A stretch of 36,038 nucleotides of DNA. Origin: a virus. Below, piece after piece: positions 12,506 through 17,874 of this stretch (position 1 is its first letter; each line of letters begins with the position of its first letter). The notes under the pieces were generated by a model that saw only the letters and a list, made by a program, of their open reading frames with translations, had not been told where the DNA came from and ran no database searches. A program made the translations under genes and the position numbers. The DNA lies in the IMG/VR virus record IMGVR_UViG_3300022698_000153, positions 1 through 36,038 of that record; one strand, 5' to 3'.

Positions 12506-12758
12506 CCCATCCAGCGTATTTTTTTATTCGTGCGCCAATTGCGCGTCGCATCTGACCCCCCACACATTTTGTCATCTACGTGACCCAGACACCTCAAACG
12601 AGGGTTGCAACTTGTCTAGTGGGTTATGCACGGGGGGGAGATTTGATACTAAGCATTGTAGAGGGGCGCGATCTTGGGGGCAACATGGGTTCCATTTCGG
12701 AACGCAAGGTGGTCGGAATTACCGACGTACTGAACTTGACGAAAGCACAACGCGCTGA
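12477..12758 (+). CDS. Doubtful rightward frame, 93 aa
   Basis: A good ribosome site (AAGGAACGAG) precedes ATG 12477, and the stop overlaps the next ATG as TGATG, both normal signs of a gene here. Against it, the product (YSCANCASHLTPHTFCHLRD ... GARSWGQHGFHFGTQGG) has a composition unlike its neighbours (Cys, His, Gly and Arg rich, with no hydrophobic core pattern), the start codon coincides with a leftward -10 element, and the frame covers two DNA dyads (12689-12726) and a G7 run. I list it as possible; the stretch may be mainly regulatory DNA. Confidence 0.35.
   Translation: MLNKPPFQVNPSSVFFYSCANCASHLTPHTFCHLRDPDTSNEGCNLSSGLCTGGRFDTKHCRGARSWGQHGFHFGTQGGRNYRRTELDESTTR
12689..12726. promoter_or_regulatory. 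Two equal 15-bp dyads, operator candidates
   Basis: GTTCC-ATTTC-GGAAC (12689-12703) and GTCGG-AATTA-CCGAC (12712-12726) each have 5-bp arms and a 5-base spacer, and their starts are 23 bases apart. They lie just upstream of the 12758 frame. Such paired dyads are typical of repressor-binding sites, though the arm sequences differ. Confidence 0.45.
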
Positions 12759-12949
12759 TGATTCAAAAAATTTATCCAAATGGTGCTGATAGTGAAGAAA
12801 CTTCAGTATCGAAGGTAAACAAACTTCAGGTTGATACTGAAGAAACTGCGGTATCGATGCCTAACAAACTTCAGGTTGATACTGAAGAAACTCAAGCTTC
12901 CTTATATATAGAAGAGAATACAACAGAGATTACAACAGAGGAACGGTAA
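12758..12949 (+). CDS. Repeat-containing acidic protein, 63 aa
   Basis: The start at ATG 12758 overlaps the upstream stop (TGATG); no separate ribosome site is evident. The product consists of a short N-terminus, 15-residue repeats (DSEETSVSKVNKLQV, DTEETAVSMPNKLQV, DTEETQAS) and an ending NTTEITTEER. Short variable repeats followed by TTEITTE endings are familiar from the linker and tail of winged-helix phage replication proteins, so this may be the remnant of such a gene whose DNA-binding domain is gone. The underlying DNA repeats contain perfect palindromes and may matter more than the peptide. Confidence 0.5.
   Translation: MIQKIYPNGADSEETSVSKVNKLQVDTEETAVSMPNKLQVDTEETQASLYIEENTTEITTEER
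12788..12892. repeat. 45-bp tandem repeats carrying 19-bp palindromes
   Basis: Units start at 12788, 12833 and 12878 (the last is partial). Each junction contains CTTCAGGTTGATACTGAAG, a dyad with 6-bp arms CTTCAG and CTGAAG and a 7-base spacer (12824-12842 and 12869-12887). A related TGAAG-AAA-CTTCA lies at 12793-12805. The period is a multiple of three, so peptide and DNA are both conserved. Confidence 0.8.
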
Positions 12950-12950
12950 A

Positions 12951-13415
12951 ATGTATGAGCCAACTATATTTGACCCTCAGAAAGCCGCCGACGCGCTAAT
13001 GTTTTTTCGCTCAAAGCGGCGCTTTTTAGTGTGTCTTAGCACGTTCGATAGATTATTTCCGCATATGTCGTGTTATTCATGTGGTCGATTTCACAGTGAT
13101 TTCACCCGCGTTTCACCGAGAGAGCTGGCGAGTTTGGCGAAGATAAAAGAGCCTACCTACATTGCGTACGTACACGAGCTTATTTTGGGCGGCTACCTAC
13201 TGCATTATTGGTCAGGTGGAAAATCCTACTTTTCGATTACGGAGAAAGCATTGTGGGCCATGAAATTCGAAGAATTTTTGATATTGAGCTTCCCCGGTCG
13301 AGTTGAGAAGCTTGGGCCGATGTGTGAAAAGCTTTTGCGGATAGAGTCAGAGGTATTAGATGCAATTGCTAGGGGTGAGGACAATTTATATGCGATTCAC
13401 AAGCTAATCAGGTAA
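12951..13415 (+). CDS. Winged-helix candidate protein with CxxC
   Basis: The 154-residue protein starts at ATG 12951 after GAGGAACGG. Residues about 46-95 look like a winged helix: a helix-turn-helix (VSPRELASLAKIKEPTYIAY, then VHELILGGYLLHYW) followed by a short beta wing (GGKSYFSITEKALWAM). A CYSCGRFH segment precedes it and could hold a zinc ion with nearby residues. The C-terminal part is helical. It is the first convincing gene of the rightward early block, so a role in replication control or gene regulation is plausible, but no named family is recognised. Confidence 0.75.
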   Translation: MYEPTIFDPQKAADALMFFRSKRRFLVCLSTFDRLFPHMSCYSCGRFHSDFTRVSPRELASLAKIKEPTYIAYVHELILGGYLLHYWSGGKSYFSITEKALWAMKFEEFLILSFPGRVEKLGPMCEKLLRIESEVLDAIARGEDNLYAIHKLIR

Positions 13416-13500
13416 GCGAAACGTATTACTTGTAGTTACACTGGAAAACTCACGGCGCATGGAGTTTAGCGCCTCAATTAACTAAATTAAGGAAAAAATC

Positions 13501-14382
13501 ATGAAAGCATTAGCTACTATCGTCGAAGGACTAGACGTATCAACAGCCAAGGAAATTGCGGGCAAAAAAAATCCCGCCAGCACGCGGGATTTTCAAAGTA
13601 CTAAACAAAGCTTGCTAAAACTAAGTTCAGTAACGAAGCTTACAGACTTGTTTAATGTAATGCAAGATATTTTGCGTACAGAACAGCGTGAAATGAAATC
13701 GGACTTTCGATCAGCGGAAAAAGCCGCGACATGTCCCTACGTCACCAAGTCCGCCCAACAAATAAAGCGGTATCGAATTTGGATGCTGAGCGATGAAGTT
13801 AAGTTACTTACAGCACGTAAACACAATTACGGTGGCAGAAAAGGTAATCGACTTTATCGGCAATCTACTGATGAGCTTCGTCACATCATGGAAAATAGCT
13901 GGGCATATGCACACCTACACAGGCGAGGACTAGAAGCTACGCAGCGCGTCATTGACTGGATAGAAGAACACCTACAAGACGAAATACAGCGATATAACGA
14001 CGGTCTCATAACGTTTGGAAAATTGGCCGGAATGGTGCCAAAACGCATACGGCCGCCTGTACAAAAAATAGACAGTGGCACGAAAATGACCCAAGCAAAA
14101 CCACGAAAACGACCCGAGCAAAACCACGAAAATGAACCGAGCAAAGCCACGAAAACGACCCAGTATCTTAGTACTATCCTTAAGCCATCAATAACACATC
14201 CTGTTGTTGGTTTTTTTGTGTGTGGAAAACAAGAAGACAACCCCCCCCAATACCACCGGACTTCCGAAAAGAAGATCGACAAAACGTTGGGCGAGGGATA
14301 TGAGATCTACAAGAAATCCATCAAGGGGCTTAAAAGACTAAATGGCGGTAAAAATGTTCAGTATTCACACCAAAACGCTTAA
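13501..14382 (+). CDS. Probable replication initiator containing iterons
   Basis: The 293-residue basic protein starts at ATG 13501 after TTAAGGAAAAAATC. No helicase, primase or polymerase motif is present, and I do not recognise the family by sequence. The N-terminal 190 residues are helical and basic (REMKSDFRSAEKAATCPYVT, HNYGGRKGNRLYRQSTDELR). Residues 193-221 are a Lys/Pro/Thr linker encoded by three and a half 23-bp DNA repeats that change reading frame at each copy, so they are conserved as DNA. Iterons inside the initiator gene are the arrangement of lambda O and its origin. A perfect terminator-like hairpin sits in codons 23-31. The initiator role is inferred from this layout. Confidence 0.7.
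   Translation: MKALATIVEGLDVSTAKEIAGKKNPASTRDFQSTKQSLLKLSSVTKLTDLFNVMQDILRTEQREMKSDFRSAEKAATCPYVTKSAQQIKRYRIWMLSDEVKLLTARKHNYGGRKGNRLYRQSTDELRHIMENSWAYAHLHRRGLEATQRVIDWIEEHLQDEIQRYNDGLITFGKLAGMVPKRIRPPVQKIDSGTKMTQAKPRKRPEQNHENEPSKATKTTQYLSTILKPSITHPVVGFFVCGKQEDNPPQYHRTSEKKIDKTLGEGYEIYKKSIKGLKRLNGGKNVQYSHQNA
13568..13593. terminator. Intrinsic terminator hairpin inside the initiator gene
   Basis: AAAATCCCGC (13568-13577), CAGCAC loop, GCGGGATTTT (13584-13593): a perfect 10-bp stem with A-tract and T-tract, preceded by further A residues, and so potentially active in both directions. It begins 67 bases after the start codon of the initiator gene, so most rightward transcripts could end there unless translation or antitermination prevents it. 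Confidence 0.75.
14079..14162. repeat. 23-bp iterons, candidate replication origin
   Basis: Units start at 14079, 14102 and 14125, with a partial fourth at 14148. The consensus is CACGAAAAyGAmCCrAGCAA followed by Ar C. The period is not a multiple of three, so each copy is read in a different frame and gives a different peptide (TKMTQAKP, RKRPEQNH, ENEPSKAT). Selection must act on the DNA. A T-rich stretch follows (14205-14220). Confidence 0.85.
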
Positions 14383-14758
14383 AAGCTTTGGTACTTTGCA
14401 AGACGAAGCGATACGCATCGCTGAAACGGCCGGATTGGACGCACAGCAGGCGATCGAAGCAAAGCGCATATATGACAACATGAAAAAAAACGGCAGTATA
14501 AAAAGCCCCCTAGGGGCCTGGAAATGGGCGTGTGAGAAAGCAGGAGCCAAACCGCTGCCGAGAGCAGAAAAAGTGGCTAATTCGCCCACCTTGCAGCGCG
14601 ACTATAGCGCCGTGAGGGGATGTGTCTATCACGAGACGCACTCCCCAAAACCGACGCTGCTAGAGCTTGCACGCGAGCAAATAGAGCAATACGGCTTTAC
14701 GGTCTACAATGGCAGACGAGTAACTAAGATTGAAGAATTAAAAATCAATCGCGATTGA
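14342..14758 (+). CDS. Hypothetical protein downstream of the initiator
   Basis: The protein has 138 residues, with a start at ATG 14342 that overlaps the initiator gene by 41 bases. ATG 14354, with GGCGG upstream, is an alternative start. The N-terminal third is helical (TLQDEAIRIAETAGLDAQQA, IEAKRIYDNMKKNGSIKSPL), followed by AWKWACEKAGAKP and a C-terminal segment EQYGFTVYNGRRVTKIEELK that looks like a strand-turn-helix. The position right after the initiator is that of helicase loaders in lambda-like phages, but there is no AAA+ motif and it is too short for one. Function is unknown. Confidence 0.75.
   Translation: MAVKMFSIHTKTLKSFGTLQDEAIRIAETAGLDAQQAIEAKRIYDNMKKNGSIKSPLGAWKWACEKAGAKPLPRAEKVANSPTLQRDYSAVRGCVYHETHSPKPTLLELAREQIEQYGFTVYNGRRVTKIEELKINRD
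14510..14529 (-). terminator. Antisense terminator-like hairpin
   Basis: On the minus strand, AGGCCCC-UAG-GGGGCUU is followed by UUUAUA: a 7-bp stem (one G-U pair) and U-tract inside the 14342-14758 gene. It would stop leftward antisense transcription. The three-base loop is tight. Confidence 0.35.
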
Positions 14759-14777
14759 TTAACACTAGAGGTAAAAA

Positions 14778-15044
14778 ATGCTGACTGACGAAGAAAAAAG
14801 AGCACTTAGCACTTGTTGCACCACACATGGATTTTCTAAGGGGTTCCGTAAGCACGCTAACATGTGTATGACGATGATCGAATATTTCGACCTGAAAGAC
14901 ATAATTGCTGTCAAGAAGCACAAGGAATGGGTCGAACACATGGAAAAAAGGTGTAAGGAACTTGAATGTGAGATTCGATTTTATTGCAATAAATTTGTAA
15001 GAGAGAACGTTGATAGCATTATGAGTGATTGCCCAGATGACTAA
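14778..15044 (+). CDS. Cys-rich hypothetical protein, 88 aa
   Basis: ATG 14778 follows AGAGGTAAAA. The product is helical and has eight cysteines in 88 residues (STCCTTHGFSKGFRKHANMC, then RCKELECEIRFYC). The Cys and His spacing (CC near the N-terminus, then C, C, C, C) could hold zinc but does not match a named finger. The middle is charged (LKDIIAVKKHKEWVEHMEK). Its last codons overlap the start of the next gene. Confidence 0.8.
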   Translation: MLTDEEKRALSTCCTTHGFSKGFRKHANMCMTMIEYFDLKDIIAVKKHKEWVEHMEKRCKELECEIRFYCNKFVRENVDSIMSDCPDD

Positions 15045-15186
15045 CTTTTTTGAAAAAATCAGCGACTTTTTGTGGGTCGTAAAAGTGATCGTGTTTCATC
15101 CTCGGCTGATGATTGCCACGGCACGCTACAAAGACGACGAAGAAAAGTTACGCGAGTTTTTGGATGAGTATTTTAAAGACTACTAA
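15037..15186 (+). CDS. Small protein, 49 aa
   Basis: ATG 15037 overlaps the end of the preceding gene by eight bases. The product is MTNFFEKISDFLWVVKVIVF, then HPRLMIATARYKDDEEKLRE and FLDEYFKDY. Residues 11-28 are a hydrophobic or amphipathic helix that could lie on the membrane. The rest is charged. The position between well-placed genes and the overlapping start support it being real. Confidence 0.65.
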   Translation: MTNFFEKISDFLWVVKVIVFHPRLMIATARYKDDEEKLREFLDEYFKDY

Positions 15187-15217
15187 CTTATACCATTGTC
15201 CAAGGGGAGGCTGCACA

Positions 15218-15424
15218 TTGACAAGGTGCTTAAATTTAAAAATACCAGAAAGCCTAAAGATGGATGACAGGATGCTCGGGTTAAATTATGTCTGTCTTAT
15301 TCGCGTTGGTATAGCAAAAGACAGCTGGGAGCTGAACGACGAATTTAAAGATTATACCCGTCAGCAAGTTATCGATGAACTAGTCAAGCGCGTCGAGCAA
15401 TTGCCGCATGATTGTAGGGGTTGA
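15218..15424 (+). CDS. Small hypothetical protein with TTG start, 68 aa
   Basis: A strong ribosome site (AAGGGGAGG, 15202-15210) lies seven bases before TTG 15218, which is why this start is preferred over a longer in-frame extension to 15113 that would lie wholly inside the preceding gene. The product (TRCLNLKIPESLKMDDRMLG ... DFKDYTRQQVIDELVKRVEQL in outline) is a mixed small domain with a C-terminal helix. No family is recognised. Confidence 0.7.
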   Translation: MTRCLNLKIPESLKMDDRMLGLNYVCLIRVGIAKDSWELNDEFKDYTRQQVIDELVKRVEQLPHDCRG

Positions 15425-15453
15425 CTTTGCAGCGTACTTTAAAAGGGAAACAA

Positions 15454-15684
15454 ATGACAACCTACGGAGACCTAAAACCTGGTGATACATACATTACCGA
15501 GATGGCCGGCTCAACTTTTCTTGTGACAGATTTAGCCGACGATGATTGGGGTCATTATTTCGCTGTGAATATGATTACTGGCGAGATACACCACGTTGCG
15601 CCAGAGGACGAAGTTATCAAAGTCCCTCACCCGCTCCATGACTTGCTGATGTCTGTTGAGCAGCTTGAGGAAGGCAACGAATGA
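15454..15684 (+). CDS. GDLKPGD-domain protein, 76 aa
   Basis: ATG 15454 follows AAAAGGGAAACAA; an upstream in-frame TTG (15421) lacks a good site. The opening TTYGDLKPGDTYITEMAGS, with YFAVNMITGEIHHVAPEDEV later, is shared with the protein at 7719-8195, and the first part with the next gene. A small beta-barrel is likely. Short proteins with this 'xFGDLKPGDxF' opening are widespread in tailed phages; I know of no assigned function. Its stop overlaps the next start (ATGA). Confidence 0.75.
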   Translation: MTTYGDLKPGDTYITEMAGSTFLVTDLADDDWGHYFAVNMITGEIHHVAPEDEVIKVPHPLHDLLMSVEQLEEGNE

Positions 15685-15902
15685 AATTTAAAAACACGAC
15701 CGATATACGCATGACGATCACGCTTACCGTTGGCGACTTAGAGCCTGGCGAAACGTTTTTAGGCATGGAATATAATCAGTCTGACGAAACAGCACACTTT
15801 CTAGTCGATACTGACATCGGCGAAGTAAGCCGCGAGGTTGACGGTACTTTATGTGTGAGCGCGGTGCTTGAAGATGAGCCAAAATTATGTTTGGTAAAAT
15901 AA
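15681..15902 (+). CDS. GDLEPGE-domain protein, 73 aa
   Basis: The start at ATG 15681 overlaps the previous stop (ATGA), with GGAA upstream in the preceding gene's end. The segment TLTVGDLEPGETFLGMEYN matches the opening of the previous protein, and HFLVDTDIGEVSREVDGT matches its second half (YFAVNMITGEIHHV), so the two are tandem duplicates that have diverged. It is a predicted small beta protein of unknown function. Confidence 0.75.
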   Translation: MKFKNTTDIRMTITLTVGDLEPGETFLGMEYNQSDETAHFLVDTDIGEVSREVDGTLCVSAVLEDEPKLCLVK

Positions 15903-16066
15903 ATTTTTATTTTTGGGATTGTGTTTTTTTCGCCGCACGAAGTCTTGTTGAGCCAGACGAAAAGTTAGTGGATTGGGGCTTGCATGATTATGGGGCCTTT
16001 ATCTATGCGACTGTTAAGAAAAAAGACGGTTCGCAAGAAAAACGCTTTTTACCTAACGATTATTGA
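15887..16066 (+). CDS. Small hypothetical protein, 59 aa
   Basis: ATG 15887 overlaps the previous gene by 16 bases. The product (MFGKINFYFWDCVFFAARSL, VEPDEKLVDWGLHDYGAFIY, ATVKKKDGSQEKRFLPNDY) is rich in aromatics, with strand-like alternation in its second half. There is no strong ribosome site, so translation may depend on the upstream gene. The frame is open across the whole interval between two supported genes, which is the main evidence. Confidence 0.55.
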   Translation: MFGKINFYFWDCVFFAARSLVEPDEKLVDWGLHDYGAFIYATVKKKDGSQEKRFLPNDY

Positions 16067-16079
16067 AGGACCAAAAAAC

Positions 16080-16289
16080 ATGGATGTTTTAACAGCTCTA
16101 CAAGAGGACGTCGAGCTTGAACTACGCAATGATCTACATTGGGGCGTGTGCCCTTTTTGCGCTCCTGACCGCGCTACACTGGTTGTATCGCCTATTTCGG
16201 ATTCTTGGCGCTGCTTCGGCTGCAACAAAGGTGGCGACTGGCTCGAATGGATGCGCTGGAAAAATGAGAAGTCGCAAGCCAAAAAGTGA
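16080..16289 (+). CDS. Stand-alone DnaG-type zinc-ribbon protein
   Basis: ATG 16080 follows GAAGGA at good spacing, so the longer in-frame extension to 15984 is rejected. The 69-residue product carries CPFC (C24, C27) and, 18 residues on, DSWRCFGCNKGGDWLEWM (C45, C48). This spacing and the 'W/Y-x-C-F-G-C-x-x-G-G/D-W' ending match the zinc-binding domain of DnaG-type primases (CHC2 type). No polymerase or Toprim domain follows. A free zinc domain could recruit host primase, bind single strands or act as an inhibitor. It overlaps the VRR-NUC gene by 26 bases. Confidence 0.8.
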   Translation: MDVLTALQEDVELELRNDLHWGVCPFCAPDRATLVVSPISDSWRCFGCNKGGDWLEWMRWKNEKSQAKK

Positions 16290-16623
16290 AGAAAGCGAAC
16301 AAATTACACTCGTAAAGTGGTTTCGTCTTGCTCATCCGAAGATAAAAAACCTACTTTTTCACGTGCCCAACGGCGCGGCTACCGCAGCCCGTGGCGCAAA
16401 GCTTAAAAAGATGGGTGTTGTTGCGGGCGTGCCGGACTTGATACTATGCGTCACTACCAAAAAATACCCCGGACTTTTTCTTGAGTTGAAAAAAGAAAAG
16501 ACGGGGGTAGTCAGTGAAGCACAGCATAGGATGCACAAGCTATTAAAAAAACAAGGCTACAAGTGCGTTGTGTGTTTTGGCTTTGACGAAGCCAAGCAAG
16601 CGATTGAAGACTATTTAGCGTAA
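16264..16623 (+). CDS. VRR-NUC domain nuclease
   Basis: ATG 16264 is chosen because the conserved domain starts shortly afterwards and an upstream extension to 16117 would lie inside the previous gene. The 119-residue product is a complete VRR-NUC fold: EESEQITLVKWFRLAHP (residues 9-25), LLFHVPNGAATAARGAKLKK, GVPDLIL (D58), LFLELKKEKTGVVSEAQ (E74, K76, Q87). These are the PD-(D/E)XK catalytic residues. Stand-alone phage VRR-NUC proteins are thought to cut branched or specific DNA structures, and could resolve replication or recombination intermediates before packaging. There is no other resolvase in the genome. Confidence 0.93.
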   Translation: MRSRKPKSEESEQITLVKWFRLAHPKIKNLLFHVPNGAATAARGAKLKKMGVVAGVPDLILCVTTKKYPGLFLELKKEKTGVVSEAQHRMHKLLKKQGYKCVVCFGFDEAKQAIEDYLA

Positions 16624-16635
16624 AAAAGAGGAAAA

Positions 16636-17001
16636 ATGGCAAAATTAACACCGGCGCAATCGTCAGAAAAATACGACATCACCATGGCCGCGCTGCAAGC
16701 ACATCGGAAAAAAGGCACAGGACCGAAATACACAAAAAATCGAGGACGCATCTACTACAGCGACTCGGCGATGCAGCAGTTTATTAAGGCTAAGACGCCG
16801 AAAAAAAAGCGGGCTCCAAAGCCAAAAGGCAATGAACCTTTAATTATGCACGGCACTACTCCTACTCGTGAGTCTATCGAGTATTGTGCAACAAATGCGC
16901 AGATTATTGACGTACTCGGAGAACTCGCAGAGCTGAAAGAACAAGAACTACGCGCAATACGCGAACGAATTAAAGAAATCCGCAATGGTGCACGTGTCTA
17001 A
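16636..17001 (+). CDS. Excisionase/AlpA-like DNA-binding protein
   Basis: The protein has 121 residues, with ATG 16636 after AAGAGGAAAA. Residues about 5-55 match the small winged-helix type seen in excisionases and AlpA-like regulators: SSEKYDITMAALQAHRKKGT, GPKYTKNRGRIYYSDSAMQQ, FIKA. A basic linker (KTPKKKRAPKPKG) leads to a C-terminal helix with coiled-coil character (LGELAELKEQELRAIRERIKE). No integrase is present, so an excision role is unlikely; it more probably regulates transcription or recruits other proteins to DNA. Confidence 0.8.
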   Translation: MAKLTPAQSSEKYDITMAALQAHRKKGTGPKYTKNRGRIYYSDSAMQQFIKAKTPKKKRAPKPKGNEPLIMHGTTPTRESIEYCATNAQIIDVLGELAELKEQELRAIRERIKEIRNGARV

Positions 17002-17146
17002 CTACTTCTATCGACCTGACAAAAAAAATCCCTATCGCCGACTTGCTGCTAATCCAGTGCTTGTTGGCGATCGGCAGTGGATATGCAAGCAATTGAAGAT
17101 TAAGACCAGAAAAAGGAATAAAAAATATGTCAATCAATGGCACTGA
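16985..17146 (+). CDS. Small basic protein, 53 aa
   Basis: ATG 16985 overlaps the end of the previous gene by 17 bases. The product is very basic (MVHVSNYFYRPDKKNPYRRL, AANPVLVGDRQWICKQLKIK, TRKRNKKYVNQWH), with a Tyr/Arg/Pro-rich N-terminus. Such small basic proteins often bind nucleic acid. Evidence is the open frame bridging two well-supported genes with an overlap at both ends; no family is recognised. Confidence 0.55.
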   Translation: MVHVSNYFYRPDKKNPYRRLAANPVLVGDRQWICKQLKIKTRKRNKKYVNQWH

Positions 17147-17384
17147 TATTATGCTTAGATACAACAAAAATATAACGGTTTCGTTCGCAAGCGCGGAGCA
17201 TGAGCAGCTAAAAATTGATATAAGGGCTAGATATGACGATCATTACGCCCAAGAAGTTATCTTAATTCCGATGGTGGCAAATATTAGAGAATTATTTAAT
17301 CAAATTAACAGTGGCGCACACTGCGCAGCTAGAAAATTAGGTATGCACATTGCTAATAAAGTATTAGAGCCTTACGAGCTTTAA
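17127..17384 (+). CDS. Hypothetical protein, 85 aa
   Basis: ATG 17127 is preceded by AAAAGGAATAAAAA. The product (SINGTDIMLRYNKNITVSFA, EHEQLKIDIRARYDDHYAQE, then a helical end CAARKLGMHIANKVLEPYEL) has strands in the N-terminal half and a C-terminal helix. No motif is recognised. It is the last gene of the rightward early block, followed directly by a convergent terminator. Confidence 0.8.
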   Translation: MSINGTDIMLRYNKNITVSFASAEHEQLKIDIRARYDDHYAQEVILIPMVANIRELFNQINSGAHCAARKLGMHIANKVLEPYEL

Positions 17385-17416
17385 AAAAAAGGGGGGGACA
17401 AATTGCCACCCCCTTT
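17383..17416. terminator. Bidirectional terminator between convergent genes
   Basis: AAAGGGGG (17388-17395) pairs with CCCCCTTT (17409-17416) across a 13-base loop. On the minus strand the stem is followed by a run of T derived from the A8 at 17383-17390, so it is strongest for the leftward operon; on the plus strand the tail is TTTATAAT. Confidence 0.75.
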
Positions 17417-17420
17417 ATAA

Positions 17421-17675
17421 TCAATAGAAATTTTGTTCAGCCACAACCGCGATTTGTCCTAGCGAATCTGAGCAAAAAGTAATCTGTCTATAGACTTGTG
17501 AGTTTTCTTGTTTCGCGCGCGACAGAAATTTATCTAATTTTTCAGCGTCTCCCTCGGTTCGGTCTCTATATACTCGCTGAAAAACATCAGGGATACTTCC
17601 GATTCCTGTATGATCTCGCCAGTCATCGCCGTAGTATCCCGCCATCAAGCTATTATATACGTCATCTAAATTCAT
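17421..17675 (-). CDS. Hypothetical protein, last gene of the second leftward operon
   Basis: The protein has 84 residues, with ATG 17675 after AAGGGGAACGAACAAA. The product (MNLDDVYNSLMAGYYGDDWR, DHTGIGSIPDVFQRVYRDRT, then EGDAEKLDKFLSRAKQENSQ) is soluble, with helical segments and a C-terminal strand region (VYRQITFCSDSLGQIAVVAE). No family is recognised. The leader shares GGAACGAA with three other genes of the operon. Confidence 0.8.
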   Translation of the reverse strand: MNLDDVYNSLMAGYYGDDWRDHTGIGSIPDVFQRVYRDRTEGDAEKLDKFLSRAKQENSQVYRQITFCSDSLGQIAVVAEQNFY

Positions 17676-17697
17676 TTTGTTCGTTCCCCTTTTCCCG

Positions 17698-17874
17698 TTA
17701 AAATTTGCAGCTATTGCGCTTGACAGATTTAATCCGCTTTTGTGTTTTTGACTCTCTTTTTTCGAGCTGCTTTGTTGCGATTGTTATTCTACTGTGCATG
17801 TACAATTTTCGATCAAACTTGTATTGTTGATAGGCGTCTGCGCCGATGATGCTTTTAAAAGTTAGTAGTTTCAT
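17698..17874 (-). CDS. Small basic protein, 58 aa
   Basis: The start at ATG 17874 overlaps the upstream stop (ATGA), which is why it is preferred over an in-frame start at 17889. The product is highly basic (MKLLTFKSIIGADAYQQYKF, DRKLYMHSRITIATKQLEKR, ESKTQKRIKSVKRNSCKF). The Lys/Arg-rich C-terminus suggests nucleic-acid binding. Function is unknown. Confidence 0.75.
   Translation of the reverse strand: MKLLTFKSIIGADAYQQYKFDRKLYMHSRITIATKQLEKRESKTQKRIKSVKRNSCKF

Noticed and set aside
12580-12789. A GTG-started frame of 69 codons overlapping the 12477 frame
   Set aside because: No ribosome site, start inside another frame, and the frame runs over the DNA dyads; kept only as part of the doubt about this region.
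14079-14162. The 23-bp repeats as a CRISPR array
   Set aside because: Repeats are directly adjacent with no spacers and lie inside a coding sequence.
13881-14282. A 133-codon frame antisense to the initiator gene
   Set aside because: No ribosome site and no hydrophobic or motif pattern; it mirrors the basic gene on the other strand and covers the iterons.
15113-15217. Upstream extension of the 15218-15424 gene
   Set aside because: The extension lies inside the 15037-15186 gene and the strong ribosome site at 15202-15210 points to the TTG at 15218.
16636-17001. The excisionase-like gene as evidence for integration
   Set aside because: No integrase gene and no convincing attachment-site core repeat were seen anywhere in the window; AlpA/excisionase-type folds are also common regulators.
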